Shown here: positions 15,507 through 26,830 of the stretch, piece after piece
Layout of the letters: the number at the start of each line of letters is the position of its first letter
Numbering within the stretch: the first letter of the stretch is position 1
Assembly: GCA_946965045.2 (NCBI GenBank)
Contig: OX337235.1
Coordinates: forward strand, 310,001 to 374,000
DNA from: Epithemia pelagica
Taxonomy: Eukaryota > Bacillariophyta > Bacillariophyceae > Surirellales > Surirellaceae
Reading direction: 5' to 3'
Length of the DNA stretch: 64,000 bases
Notes under the pieces: generated by a model
Seen by the model: the letters and a program-made list of their open reading frames with translations, nothing else
Database searches by the model: none
Told to the model about the DNA's origin: nothing
Program-made: the position numbers and the translations under genes

Positions 15507-18111
15507 CTACTTCTCCATATCACTACTAACTTCTTGGTGAACAGAAGAAGAGCACTGCTCCAGCTTCTATGTAATATGTAGTGTTTTAACGCGAGGCATA
15601 ACGGGGCCGCCAGACTACGATTGGAATGGTGATGTGCTTGCTGATCGGATATTGCATGGCGGCAACTGTCTTCTTCCAAGACCAGGAATCGACAAGGCGC
15701 CACATAGATCCCTCTTTTATTCGCTTCCAGTATTGACTCATGGATCATGGAAGCAATTGGCAATCCTCCCTTACATATGATTGGCTATGTTGGTTGGGGA
15801 TCGAAGTCGCTGGATTTGACTCTTTGACATGATTTCTGCCGGCACTATCGGCATGCTGCTTCCAGTCCAAAAGAAAGCTCTGGAAAATCCGAACTCCTCC
15901 GGGAACCCTGCAATCCACCATGATGTGCGCCATACTCGTACTCTACGACCACCTTCTGGAAGCTGGGAGACCGGGACTCAGCTTCAATTGCTTTCCTTTT
16001 GACATAACAACCACGAATATTCCTACTCGTTTTTCGTACGTTGTTTGATGTCCCTGGAAATCCGCCGAATCCCGACGCAGGATGGGATGGAATGACTGAC
16101 GGTGACAGCAATTGACAGATGACAAATGACAAAGAGACCGATCTCCTGCAAGGAACAGGAGGTGAGGGACTGTCAGTTAGGAGTAGGAGTAACAACAACA
16201 GAAAGTCAACCTAGCTACAGAACTGACTAGATACTACCGCTAGGCATTTGGATCAGGTTCGCATTTCCAATTTCCAATCCGTGGTTCGCATTTGATAACA
16301 CATAACACATAACACGCTTCAATCTACCATCTACCATGGTTTTAATGGTTAAAGGATACTCCTATTCGCCATTATAACCCCTCCAAATAGGTGAGGCGGC
16401 CAGACAAATCCCCAACCCTATCCTTTTACAATATCGCCCGCCACTGCTCCAGGCAGCTCTAAGTATCTCTAATTGCCAACACCGTTACATCAAGGTCGGC
16501 TTGCGTCCAGTTTCCTCTAAATTTGGGCAACCCTCTCTCCTCGTTCTCGTCTGTCACAAAACCCAAAACCGAGGCAAATGCTTGACCATGACGTGAGGTA
16601 AGAGTAAGAACAATGGACGGATCATGCTGGGCTGAATCGCTGAATCGCTTCTAACTTCTTACTACAATATTAATATGAGTACGGTTACCGGTTTCTCTTC
16701 AATTCCAACTTTTCTCTCTAGAGAAGAGAGTAGTGGTAATGATATTATTACAATAGAGTAGACACTTCAGCCTAGGTCTACTACGTAGCAGTAGCAAGTA
16801 GTCCGACTACCGACTACAATGATAGTCAAGCTACACTCCTGCTCTAGAACCCGCAATCATTGCCTTCCCCTCTGACTGTGATTTGACACGTAAGAACGAT
16901 CAGGAGTAAGGGCAAACGGCATAGAAATGAGAGAAATTAAATGAGATACGAGATCCTGAATCTGAATCGCCTCCTCAATCCTCAGCTCCTGAGTCCTAAG
17001 ACCTAAGATCTCTCTGGCTTTCTCTTTTCTCTTGCTTCTTGCTCTGATGAAATGATGGCGTATTCGAAATAATAATATGGCTCGCAGTGTGGCTGGTGGC
17101 TAGGATTCACATGTCCTTCCTTGATAATGATCCATGATTGACATTCTTTGAGTCAAGAGTCAAGAGTCAAGAGCGATATCCAATATATGTCCTGTATCCA
17201 TGTCATGATTATTTTTCTTTTTTCCCTTGCCGGCTTTTGGTTTTGGGTTTTGGGTCTGGAACTTTTCAACTAGTACTTTACCATCTCAAAGAAGTCGTAC
17301 AAAGACTAGATTCTTCTCGTCTCTCTTTTCTCTTGGCTTGAGGTGTTTTTCTTTCCGGTATCTTCTCTTATCCTCCTTGACTTTGCTACTCAACGAGAAA
17401 AGGATACGGCTACATAGACATAGCCCCCTTGCCGAGAATCAGAGGGGTCCTTGGCCATTGATTCCAAGGATGCCTTAATGAAAGCCATACTAGATAGCAG
17501 ATAGCGAAGTGGACAATGGGTTCTCTCTTCGTTTAAACACATCTCAAATCTCAATGCGTTACCTTGCTTCTGGCAGGAAAAAGTCGCTCCAGGACAAGAA
17601 GTATTCCCCAACGTCAACCCCCAAACTGTAGACGGACGTGGACGGTGGGAAGCTGGACGTCAACAGCACTCCGTTCTCCGTTGCCAATTTGCTCGAATCT
17701 CCCTCAATAGGGTATAGCGGTTGAAGATACCTCCAATCAAGGGCATCCAAACGGATGAGTTTCTTCCGAGGGGTCATCCATGGTCGAGACCTTTGAGAAA
17801 CTACCATACATAAAGATATCGAGATAGCTAGAGGCCTACTTATGGTGGTAGCGTCGACCTTCTGACCATGCCGGCGCGCTCCGCGACCAACGACAGAGGG
17901 GGGTGGATCGAGATTTTCCACCATGGCGGCGGCAGCACTGGTTTTGCGGTTTTGCACTGTCTAGTAGTCTTTCCTGTTGCCTGTGGTGGCGCCTCTCCAA
18001 TTTCCGGCTCTGTTCTTTTTGTACTCTCCTTGTGTCGTTGGTAGTTCCATTCGTGCCTGAGAGTTTGCCGGTGTGGTGTTGTCATCTCTCGATTCGCGGA
18101 CAACGCGCAAC
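15507..18111. other. Intergenic, no supported gene
   Basis: This is the 3' side of the split bZIP gene and the 5' side of the gene at 18112. Frames here are short, with uneven codon use. A minus-strand frame at 17559-17924 (starting MVENLDPPP) is the only candidate; it resembles nothing I recognise. Minor repeats such as ACACATAACACATAACAC near 16300 occur. Confidence 0.5.
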
Positions 18112-21100
18112 ATGTCATTTCCGTATCGAGACAACAATCGCAACCACAATCCATATCACCCGAATCATCGTGGTTCCGGTCATGTTCATGCACCATCAGT
18201 ATCGCTCTCTCAAACAGGAGATTTCACTCCAGTGTCGGGTGTGACTGCGACAACTTCTTTTCCAGCCGCCGCTCCTGCACCCGATGCGCCACCACAACCA
18301 CAACAGTCGCACCTGCAACAGCAAGTGCAGGACTTGCAACAGCAATTGGAACAAAAGGATGAATCCTTGTGGGATGTGTCGGCGACACTGGCGACTGTTC
18401 AAGCGGAATCGACGGTTCGACTCCAACAAGTGCAACAAGAATCGCAGTCCAAAATTGCCCAACTCGAACAACAAGTGCGACAATTGCAACACGAAGCCCA
18501 ATTGTTGCTCGTCCAAAAACAAAGCCAACAACTCCAACAAGCCAAGGCCAGTTCCAATGCCGCAGCTTCTACCAACAATACCACACGAGGTTTGTCACAG
18601 CACCACGCCAAACGGCCTCGATCGTCCATTTCCTCCATGCCCACTGTGGTTCCACCTCCTACACCTCAACCATTCTCCTCCTCCAGATCAACACGTCCCT
18701 CCTCCTCGTCGTCCTTTTCGGTTTCGTCGCCCGAGTTTCCCCTTCCCGAAACACCCTTGCCTATCCACAAGGAGAAGGAACAACCACAAGACGATCCTCC
18801 TCCTTCCCCCGAAACAACACCAACAAACACTTCTTCGAAACCAATCACTACTACTACCTCCTCGGTGCCCCCTGCGACACTGCTTCCACCAACAGCAACA
18901 GGTTCGTCTTTTGCTGGGCCGTCATGGTCCTCTTCCTTATCGCCCTTGTCGTTACCACACTTGTTGCTTCAAAGCATTGCCGCTGGTACGATAACAGGCA
19001 ATGATGGAGACTCGGTACCAGAGTCCTTCGACGAGAATCCTTCCTGGTCTCGTCAGCACAAGGACGACAAGAACCAGCGTCGGCAGCAGCCAACCACCCA
19101 GCAAAGGTCGTCAAGTCGCCCCCGCAACAACAACAAGAACAACACTCCGTATCCCGAGGCGCTTCAAGATTTGTACGAGTACAAACCAGAATCTCCTCCG
19201 TGGAAGCAGGCACCACATCAACAACAACACTATCAAGACCGTTTCAAGGCCTTGTTGACACCCCTGGTACGGGTGGCCCCTGCCGGAGGGAATGCCAACA
19301 ATGTACCAGTTTTGCAACTCGAACAAGATACCCTCTTGTGTTTGCTACAAGAGTTTGTGCTTCCGGTACGGTTGGTGCAGCAACAGGAATCGTCTCATGT
19401 GGCAATTCGTTCTGGTCATTCTTCTCCCTCGGCTCCGTCTCCTACTAGCAGTGGAACATGGCGCGACTCGTACCACTGGATCTTGACCCTGTTGCCCTGG
19501 TTGCATCAAGCACTGCTTTGGGCTCGTCCCGAAACCTGTCGCTGGATCGTACAACGAGAGCAACGTGAAAACCCTCCAGACGTTCCTACGGCGACTGTGC
19601 CAACCACACACTGCACACCAACAACAACAACACCCGACATGTGGTCGAGAGAGTCTTCTCGTCGGGGTCGTACACTGCGGGTTCGATCGTCGACTTTGGC
19701 CAAGGAAGTAGTATCCTCGAATCAGGATGGTTCCATGGAAACAACACCAACACCAACTGGTAGCAAAACCACTTTCCAGAAGGATTGGCGCCGTGACTTG
19801 GTCGACCGAGCCATTCAAGTCTTGTGTCACATGGCCTTGTTTCAATTTGAGCCACATGTCTCAAACGCGGGTAACAGCAGCAGCAACACCCAAGAGAGCA
19901 CCACCAGCAAAGAGGACCGGACGGAACGACAACGTCAACATCAAGCTTTTTTGGGTGCAGTCACTGGGTTGGCACCCTTTCATGTCACCGGTACGAATGA
20001 CGACGACGAGGAGGATCCCTATTATGTCAGGGACCATGACGAACGAATCGCCTCGGAACGGTATTTACTTCAACTCCAACTCTCGGTTTGGGCCTTGCGG
20101 ATCCTCCAAACCTTGCTGGGACATGTTGTGGTGGGGGAAGGCAATGCCAATTCCATGTCCCATGACAAGAAACGGAACCAAGCCTTGATTCGGAGCTGGT
20201 TGGAACGATTGGGTATGGTTCCAGATCATGAACAGGACAGTTCGTCCACCAATGACGCACCAGAAGGTGACCATCCGGATGCGGAAAACACAATGCCCGA
20301 GGACACGTCCCTCTTGGAAAGCACAGAGGCATCTCCTCATTCATCATCACCACCACATCGATTTCATCATAACCTGTTGTTGTTCTTGTTGCGACGGGCC
20401 ATGGACTTGCAAATTGCGCAACGCCAACTCCTTCCCAATGGTCACGACCCGGTGCAGCGCACCAAAAATGGGCGTCATCGCCGACTCCTGGGTGCTCCCT
20501 CTTCGGCCGCTGCCGCGGCAGCCTTTTATCAGAAGTCCAAACGACGAATCCTGCGACGAACCGCATCCTTGGCCACCACCATCACCACCACGACGACCGA
20601 TACGGAAATGACACCCGAGTCTCGTTTGGCCGAACTACAACAACAGCACGTGGATCGTGTGTTTCCAGTGGATTGGTGGTTGCCCCAAGCGCCCTGGGCT
20701 ATCCATGTATCGACTGGCTATCCCCACGACATGTACGGTGACCACGACAATGGCGATAGTGATGAGGAAGATGAGACCAACTACGCCTACCGAAAACGAA
20801 TTCATGCCATGATCTTGTGTGATCTTCAGCACGAACGAAACCATTGGTTGGTTCAGTGGATGACGGCGGCCATGGCATTGATTCGTCAAACGTGGACGGT
20901 GAGTCGATCCACATCCTTTTCGTCCTCCGAACATTGGTATACCCTGTGGATGATGGCACCGCAGAAACGTGCTCGCTACGTGTTGGCTACCGTGTTGGAT
21001 TGGACGCAACTCGTGTTTCTTCCCCAACTCAAACAGTGGGGAAACCTGCGTCGTCCAGTCCAGGACCAAGAATACGAAAACAGTGACAGCAATAACACAG

Positions 21101-22053
21101 AGGAAGAGGGACCCTATAGTGTTGGTTCGGCACAAGCCTTGTCCGCATTGGAACTGGAATGTGTTTGGTTAATTACCAATTTATTGCAAGAGCCTCAGTT
21201 GGGTGGACATGCCTTGGTTTGTACTCAAATGGGTGCCATGTCGTTGCCACTCCGGTTGCCCACCAATCACAACCAGCTCACCACGGACGCACACCGTACT
21301 TCCGCGGCAAGCAGCACTTCCATCCCGCTGAATCTGGCACCCCTGGACACGAGTGCCTTGACTCCGTCCTACTCGGCCATTGGTGTCTTGTCGCAAGTCC
21401 TCTTTGAATTGGTCCAACGACAGCACGTCGAATGCGAACAAAGCTTTTATGAAAGGGACAAGGAAGAGAAAGAAGAAGAACAAACGAAAAATCGTGAACA
21501 GGAATGGACTAGGTTGCGTGATGCCATTGTTGGCTTTTACGATGGCTTGTTGCGGATTACGCAGTTCAATCGGCAACAACAAGATGCCTTGGACGAGCAA
21601 CTGCAGCAGCAGCAACACGTCAAACTTAGTAGTCCGAAGAACCGAAGCTTGACCTTTTTGACACAGACCATGGAATGTCAAGACTTGTATACCAGTGCCA
21701 TGTCGGTGTTGCTCACAGCCTATGACATGGAACAAGAGGAACATCCACCCATACCCTCGTCGTCGTCATCATCCACTTCTGCTCCTCCACCGGCACATGC
21801 GCCGAATGGCGATTGGAAATCGTGGAATCCGGAACACGACACGGTCTGGATGCGTCGAACGAACCGTTCCTACGACGAGTCTTGGAGGAGGACGAGTAGG
21901 CTCATTACCACGGCCAGTAGTCGACTGGTCCCCGTCTCTTCCGGCATTGCCGCTCTTCTTCGATTGCAGTTGGAGGAATTGGAATTGGATCAAGAAGAAC
22001 AAGACGAAGAAGAACAAGAGCAGCAACAACAACAACGTGCGGGACGCCGATAA
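18112..22053 (+). CDS. Large protein with N-terminal coiled coil and helical repeats, unknown
   Basis: From ATG 18112 the protein has 1313 residues; an upstream in-frame GTG at 18073 is not a likely eukaryotic start. Residues about 65-155 form a Gln-rich coiled coil (LQQQVQDLQQQLEQKDESL). A Pro/Ser/Thr-rich linker with a basic patch (AKRPRSS) follows, then mostly helical segments to about residue 1200. Examples are LCLLQEFVLPVRLV, WILTLLPWLHQALLWARPE, LQLSVWALRILQTLLGHVV and LECVWLITNLLQEPQLGG. The C-terminus is acidic and Gln-rich. A coiled coil followed by helical repeats recalls scaffold proteins such as ATRIP, but no diagnostic motif supports that name. The frame is unbroken, with strong CAA and TTG codon preference. 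Ser, Thr, Gln and Asn runs come from CAA/ACA-type repeats. Confidence 0.8.
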   Translation: MSFPYRDNNRNHNPYHPNHRGSGHVHAPSVSLSQTGDFTPVSGVTATTSFPAAAPAPDAPPQPQQSHLQQQVQDLQQQLEQKDESLWDVSATLATVQAESTVRLQQVQQESQSKIAQLEQQVRQLQHEAQLLLVQKQSQQLQQAKASSNAAASTNNTTRGLSQHHAKRPRSSISSMPTVVPPPTPQPFSSSRSTRPSSSSSFSVSSPEFPLPETPLPIHKEKEQPQDDPPPSPETTPTNTSSKPITTTTSSVPPATLLPPTATGSSFAGPSWSSSLSPLSLPHLLLQSIAAGTITGNDGDSVPESFDENPSWSRQHKDDKNQRRQQPTTQQRSSSRPRNNNKNNTPYPEALQDLYEYKPESPPWKQAPHQQQHYQDRFKALLTPLVRVAPAGGNANNVPVLQLEQDTLLCLLQEFVLPVRLVQQQESSHVAIRSGHSSPSAPSPTSSGTWRDSYHWILTLLPWLHQALLWARPETCRWIVQREQRENPPDVPTATVPTTHCTPTTTTPDMWSRESSRRGRTLRVRSSTLAKEVVSSNQDGSMETTPTPTGSKTTFQKDWRRDLVDRAIQVLCHMALFQFEPHVSNAGNSSSNTQESTTSKEDRTERQRQHQAFLGAVTGLAPFHVTGTNDDDEEDPYYVRDHDERIASERYLLQLQLSVWALRILQTLLGHVVVGEGNANSMSHDKKRNQALIRSWLERLGMVPDHEQDSSSTNDAPEGDHPDAENTMPEDTSLLESTEASPHSSSPPHRFHHNLLLFLLRRAMDLQIAQRQLLPNGHDPVQRTKNGRHRRLLGAPSSAAAAAAFYQKSKRRILRRTASLATTITTTTTDTEMTPESRLAELQQQHVDRVFPVDWWLPQAPWAIHVSTGYPHDMYGDHDNGDSDEEDETNYAYRKRIHAMILCDLQHERNHWLVQWMTAAMALIRQTWTVSRSTSFSSSEHWYTLWMMAPQKRARYVLATVLDWTQLVFLPQLKQWGNLRRPVQDQEYENSDSNNTEEEGPYSVGSAQALSALELECVWLITNLLQEPQLGGHALVCTQMGAMSLPLRLPTNHNQLTTDAHRTSAASSTSIPLNLAPLDTSALTPSYSAIGVLSQVLFELVQRQHVECEQSFYERDKEEKEEEQTKNREQEWTRLRDAIVGFYDGLLRITQFNRQQQDALDEQLQQQQHVKLSSPKNRSLTFLTQTMECQDLYTSAMSVLLTAYDMEQEEHPPIPSSSSSSTSAPPPAHAPNGDWKSWNPEHDTVWMRRTNRSYDESWRRTSRLITTASSRLVPVSSGIAALLRLQLEELELDQEEQDEEEQEQQQQQRAGRR

Positions 22054-23284
22054 TGTGTGGTTCCGCATGATCGACGGCTCGCTATGACCCTGGGGATTTG
22101 TTGTCTGCTCCTTTCGTTTGGGTGAGTCGACCGCCAACCGATACTAGAGCTACCGTCCCTGGGACCCAATGATTTGAAGCTCAGCGCACCCGGCAGATGA
22201 ATCTTTTAGAGTCGGTGGCCATGATGGTAAACGTGTTTGTGGTGGTGCTGTCGCAATACTGTCCCGACGACGACCACTCACATTCCCCAACACGACGCCA
22301 AACAGAGAATCACCAGGTGTAGTGTGCATGTTGGGTTTTTGGGGGGAAGCTCCGAAACTTGTGCAATCTATAGAGAGAGAGTGTGTCCGGTCCTCATTCT
22401 GCTTCTTGTGGTGGTTGTGGATGATTGATAATGTCCCTCCTGGAGTGCCATCGTGTGATTGTGTCCCTTGGAGGAACTCGGAAGGAAGGATAGCTACCTG
22501 TTACATGTGTCTGTTGGGGAATGGGGTTCGACGTTCGACGTTCCACGCTCTCTACGCTACCTCTAGAGATAGACCTAATAGAGGAGTAGCACTATTTTGT
22601 GGATAGCACGGAGTCTTTTTTGGTGAACATTCCAATTCGGCGCGCCAGCCTCTACGAGCAATGCCCCGTTGACAAGTTTAGATATCCTGTAGGATCCGAG
22701 GTCAACGGTCATGGCACGGCCGGCTCCACGGTCGGTTGGTCGTGTAGCGCGGCGAACACTTTTGAGATTGCACCATCCACGCTGGGTATGTTGTGTGCAC
22801 CGACGTTCATCGTGCCTCCTCCTTTTCTCCATGGCATCCAGAGACGACTGTAACAACAACAACGTCAACAACCTACATCCTTGAGAGAGTGCCATCCTAC
22901 TAGAGAGTGAGAGTACTGCGAGGTTTGAGTTCGTTTGAGGTTGGCTGTAGGTTTTCGGTTGGTGGTTCCCAAAGAAAAAAATTGGCAGGGTCGTTCTGGA
23001 AGAAAAGGGAGCGCTTCCAATTCGGTGAGTGTGGTGGGACGCAGCGCAAGTGGGGAGAGAAGTATTTTTGGGGAAATCTTGGGAGATTGAATTTGGGGAA
23101 ACAATTACACAACAACAATAACAAGAACAACGACTTGGTGCCAAACGATTTGGTTGTTTGGACGCTCTCGCAACCACAGGTTCCACTTTACAACCACTCC
23201 AATTTGCCATTCGACACTCCTTCGTCTTGTCTTGTCTTTGCTTCTTCTTCTTCTCTATTGAGGTGATACAACAACAGTACGGAA
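22054..23284. other. Intergenic between two plus-strand genes
   Basis: This stretch holds the 3' region of the 18112 gene and the 5' leader of the 23285 gene. Short frames (for example 22322-22606) show no domain. A CAACAACAATAACAAGAACAA tract precedes the next gene at about 23108-23130. No RNA gene was seen. Confidence 0.5.
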
Positions 23285-26140
23285 ATGCGCGATTACAATC
23301 AAATTGTCAATCTCGGCAAGTTATCCAACCAGAACAACAACCACCATTCTCGAGGATCGAGCAAACGAGGGCGTCCTACCAGTAGTACCACTACTACTAC
23401 CAATAGTCACTCTCCCTCGCAATCGCAACAACCACCACGCCCCTATCCCGACGACGAGGAAGAAAAAAAGGCCGACGATCACCATCCATCCGTGCCCAGC
23501 AGTAGTAGTGCCACGGCGGCCTCCTCGTACACCTCCACGGCACCCAGTACGCCTTCCACCACGGCCACGGCTCATGAAGCAACCGCATCGCAACAAGCAC
23601 CACCCCACAGTCCTCCTCGCACGAGTACCATGACGACAACCACGACGACAACCAGTGCCAATTTGTCGCCCACGGATGCCTTGTCCATGCGCCGCGAAGG
23701 GGCCGAAGCCACCATTGCTCGATTGCGGCAGGCCTTGGACGAATCCACGAGCAGTGAATCGCAAACCAAATCGGCCTTGGCCAAATCCGAAGCCGTCGTG
23801 TTGGAATTGAAATCGACGGTCCGCCAAATGAAGCGACAAATGGAGTCTGAAAAACAAGCACCGACGGATTCCTCCACCACCACGGGCAGTACGGCGCCCC
23901 ATAACCAAAACAATACGAATCAGGATCAACGATTGGGCGAATTGCAATTGCAATTGGATCGGGCCCATGCCCAAATGGTCACGGCCGATATGGTGCGCAA
24001 GGAATTGGAAGATACCCTCGAGGCGGAACAATATACGTGGGAATTGCGCGTCCAAGATCAAGAAAGACAAATTGCCGAATTGACGACGGATTGTGCCAGT
24101 CTGGTGAATGATTTGGAAAAGGCACGGACCCAACATGAATCGGAACAAGATGCCTGGCTCCAACAAGCCCAAGAATTGAATCAACAAATTGCCAAACTCC
24201 AACAAAAACAAGATGCTATTGAAGAACGACAATATGGCAACAACAACAATAATACCGAATCCGCCACGCAAGATTTGGTTCTGGCCGACTTGGAAGACAA
24301 GATTCAACAATTGGAACGAGAACGAACCGAATTGCAGGGCTGTTTGGATGAAGCGCTCAAGGAATTGGAAGCCGTTGATGCCGAATTGCAACAACAACAA
24401 TCGCCCAACGACCACAATAGTGACTTGGTGGAACCCCTCCAACACTTGTATCGATGGTTGTTGGAACGCGATGGACAAGCCGATTCCTACAATCATGGCA
24501 TTTTGACAACGACCACTAACCAAAATGGCCGACCATCCCAAGATGCCAAGGCGATTTTGAGTGCCATTCAAGATCATTTGCGACAGCACGAACCCGTCAC
24601 GGCGACGAATGCGACGGCCGCACTCGTGTCCATGGACGAACGAAAACGTTTGCAAGCCTTGGAGGCGGAATGTTCCGTCCTCAAGGGTGATTTACAAGCC
24701 CGACAAGAATCGTCGGACGAATTGCGGTCCAGTCTCAAGGAAGCTGTCGCCCTCCTCAAACCCTTGCAAGATGCCGTGGCGCAAGGAGATCGCGACAAGG
24801 CCCGATTGCAACAGCATGTGCAATCCTTCGAAACGGTCCAACAAGAGTTGCAAACCAAACAAGATGAATGCGACAATTATCAACAACAAGTGGAACGGTT
24901 GCAACTGGAATTGACCCAAGCCAAGGCCGTGACGGCTTCGTCGCTGGTGCAAACGGTCCGACAACAACAATTGCATGGGGGACGGGACTCGCCCGTCGAC
25001 GCCTTGCCGGGGGAATCCAAGGCGCGGGCCCGATTACGAGCCAAACGACAAGAAGAAGAACAAATCAAACAAATGTTGGATTCGGCACGGAATCGATTCC
25101 GATCCTTGCAACAACAAAATATGGATTTGACGGGAGCCAATACGGAATTGCAAGCTCAATTGGATACCCCCAAGGCCTTGCAATCGGCCGTCCAAGACGA
25201 ACTCCAGACCTTGCAACAGGAATTGACGACGACCAAACGAGAATTGGCCCAAAAGGAACAAGAATTGGAATCCCTCGAATCCGATTTGGCCACGGCCCAA
25301 GCCAATATACGACAATTGGAAGAACAACAAGAACAAGCCTCGTCCACCTTTCACAACCATACCCAATTGGAACAAGCCAAACAACGAGTTGAGGATTTGG
25401 AAACCAAATTAGGGGAAACCAATCACGAATTGCAACTGAAACAAACGGTCGAAAAGGCCCTCAACAAATCCCTCAAGGAAGCCTTGAACTTGTTGCGGCC
25501 TCTCCAACGGCATTTGGAAGATGCCGAACAAGAAAAACGAGCCTTGGCGACGGAATTGGAAAGCCTCAAGAAACGACTCGTGACATCGTCGACGCAACCA
25601 AATAATACGACCGCCTTGACGACCATGGCCCTGTCGGACCATGATTCCCAAAACGACCAAAAGGTGAAAGAATTGGAATATGCCGTGACGCAATTGGAAC
25701 AGGAAAATTCCCAATTGCACGATGCCTTGGACGATATGAGTCACAGTTTGAACAATGCCAGTCATGTCAGTGGGAGTACGGCGACACAAAATCGCAATAA
25801 CCATAGACTCAAGGAGGAATTGGTGGAATTGCAATCCCGCTACGAAGTGACGCAATCGCGATTGCAAGATGCCATTGTCGAAAACCATGCCTTGCGAAAC
25901 AATGTACCATCCACCACCATGGCGTCGGCCAGTTCCTTGGTATCCTCGTCCTCCCAAGGCGTGGGAACTGCAGGACCTTCCTTGACGAACAACCACACCA
26001 CAACGAGTCGCATGATACGGAATCGAAGAACGGACGACCGACCCGCCGCGACGACTTCCTGGCAAACCACATCCACAACAAATACGACGAATCCGAATCC
26101 CAACACGGGCAGCAAACGACGGAATCGACTCTCGTATTAA
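23285..26140 (+). CDS. Long coiled-coil protein, unknown
   Basis: The protein has 951 residues from ATG 23285 (MRDYNQIVNLGKLSNQ). The first 130 residues are low-complexity Ser/Thr/Pro. From about 135 to 870 nearly everything is heptad-patterned coiled coil, rich in Glu, Gln, Leu and Lys. Examples are ATIARLRQALDESTSSESQ, LADLEDKIQQLERERTEL, KARARLRAKRQEEEQIKQML and LKEALNLLRPLQRHLEDAE. Two similar blocks, LKEAVALLKPLQDAVAQGDRDKARL and LKEALNLLRPLQRHLEDAEQEKRAL, suggest an internal repeat. The tail is basic and Asn/Thr-rich (SKRRNRLSY at the end). It resembles golgin, kinesin-tail or centrosomal scaffolds in general character only. Codon use is extremely biased to CAA and TTG, which also creates long false frames on the opposite strand. 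Confidence 0.85.
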   Translation: MRDYNQIVNLGKLSNQNNNHHSRGSSKRGRPTSSTTTTTNSHSPSQSQQPPRPYPDDEEEKKADDHHPSVPSSSSATAASSYTSTAPSTPSTTATAHEATASQQAPPHSPPRTSTMTTTTTTTSANLSPTDALSMRREGAEATIARLRQALDESTSSESQTKSALAKSEAVVLELKSTVRQMKRQMESEKQAPTDSSTTTGSTAPHNQNNTNQDQRLGELQLQLDRAHAQMVTADMVRKELEDTLEAEQYTWELRVQDQERQIAELTTDCASLVNDLEKARTQHESEQDAWLQQAQELNQQIAKLQQKQDAIEERQYGNNNNNTESATQDLVLADLEDKIQQLERERTELQGCLDEALKELEAVDAELQQQQSPNDHNSDLVEPLQHLYRWLLERDGQADSYNHGILTTTTNQNGRPSQDAKAILSAIQDHLRQHEPVTATNATAALVSMDERKRLQALEAECSVLKGDLQARQESSDELRSSLKEAVALLKPLQDAVAQGDRDKARLQQHVQSFETVQQELQTKQDECDNYQQQVERLQLELTQAKAVTASSLVQTVRQQQLHGGRDSPVDALPGESKARARLRAKRQEEEQIKQMLDSARNRFRSLQQQNMDLTGANTELQAQLDTPKALQSAVQDELQTLQQELTTTKRELAQKEQELESLESDLATAQANIRQLEEQQEQASSTFHNHTQLEQAKQRVEDLETKLGETNHELQLKQTVEKALNKSLKEALNLLRPLQRHLEDAEQEKRALATELESLKKRLVTSSTQPNNTTALTTMALSDHDSQNDQKVKELEYAVTQLEQENSQLHDALDDMSHSLNNASHVSGSTATQNRNNHRLKEELVELQSRYEVTQSRLQDAIVENHALRNNVPSTTMASASSLVSSSSQGVGTAGPSLTNNHTTTSRMIRNRRTDDRPAATTSWQTTSTTNTTNPNPNTGSKRRNRLSY

Positions 26141-26310
26141 CATGAGAGTCGCAAATTTTGGGTGCATATTCTCTCTACAGTCTCTCGCTGGCACTTGTGG
26201 TGGTGGTTGAGTAACACTTGGTAATACTAGTTTATACTTCTCCTTGGGGTTACAAAACACACACGCACATGTGTGGATGTGATGATTGTTTGACAACAGT
26301 AGTTCCTTAA

Positions 26311-26545
26311 TCTATAGACGCAGTTCCGTGGGTTAATGAGAAAAGGAATGCCCTACAATAGGTTTGCTACCGGTAATTACACAGTCCTAGCACCATTGGA
26401 ATGGTGCAAAAAACGGACGATTTATCTATAGACGCAATTCCGTGGGTTATGGGTTAATGAGAAAAGGAATGCCCTACAATAGGCTTGCTACCGGTAATTA
26501 CACAGTCCTAGCACCATTGGAATGGTGCAAAAATCGGACGATTTA
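26311..26545. repeat. Tandem duplication with hairpins
   Basis: Two head-to-tail copies: 26311-26424 (114 bp) and 26425-26545 (121 bp). They differ by a 7-bp insertion (TATGGGT-type duplication) and a few base changes. Each copy contains the perfect stem GCACCATT-GG-AATGGTGC (26391-26408 and 26511-26528). Confidence 0.85.
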
Positions 26546-26830
26546 CCCGTAAAACGAGCATGCCCCCAAAGAGTTTCATCCGTCCATAAAATGAGAACTA
26601 TAAGTTGGATTTTGATGAGCCCGGGTGGGATCGAATCCTCTTTTGAAGAAGATTCAAATGATAATCATTAGACTAGCTAACTCAAAGTACTTCTAAAGTT
26701 GCAGTTTCAAACATGTGGCATTTCGGCTTTCAGACTTAACGGCAGATGCGTTGAGCACTACACATTGGTCCTATACAAATTTGAGCGGAAAGATTCAACG
26801 CATGGTGCTAGGACTGTGTAATTACCGGTA
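26489..26830. repeat. Inverted repeats bounding a small element-like unit
   Basis: The 26-bp segment starting TACCGGTAATTACACAGTCC (26489-26514, also 26368-26393 in the first tandem copy) recurs exactly in reverse complement at 26805-26830, and the match extends to about 29 bp. The unit between the arms is about 340 bp, without a long ORF, and includes a tRNA-like stretch. It may be a MITE-like or SINE-like element; no clear target duplication was found. Confidence 0.6.

Noticed and set aside
17559-17924. Minus-strand frame beginning MVENLDPPP
   Set aside because: It starts at an ATG and is open for about 120 codons, but no family, splice partner or codon support was seen.
23321-24655. A 444-codon open frame on the minus strand
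   Set aside because: It mirrors the CAA/TTG-biased coiled-coil gene; the opposite strand of such codons rarely yields stops. Its composition has no protein character or motif.
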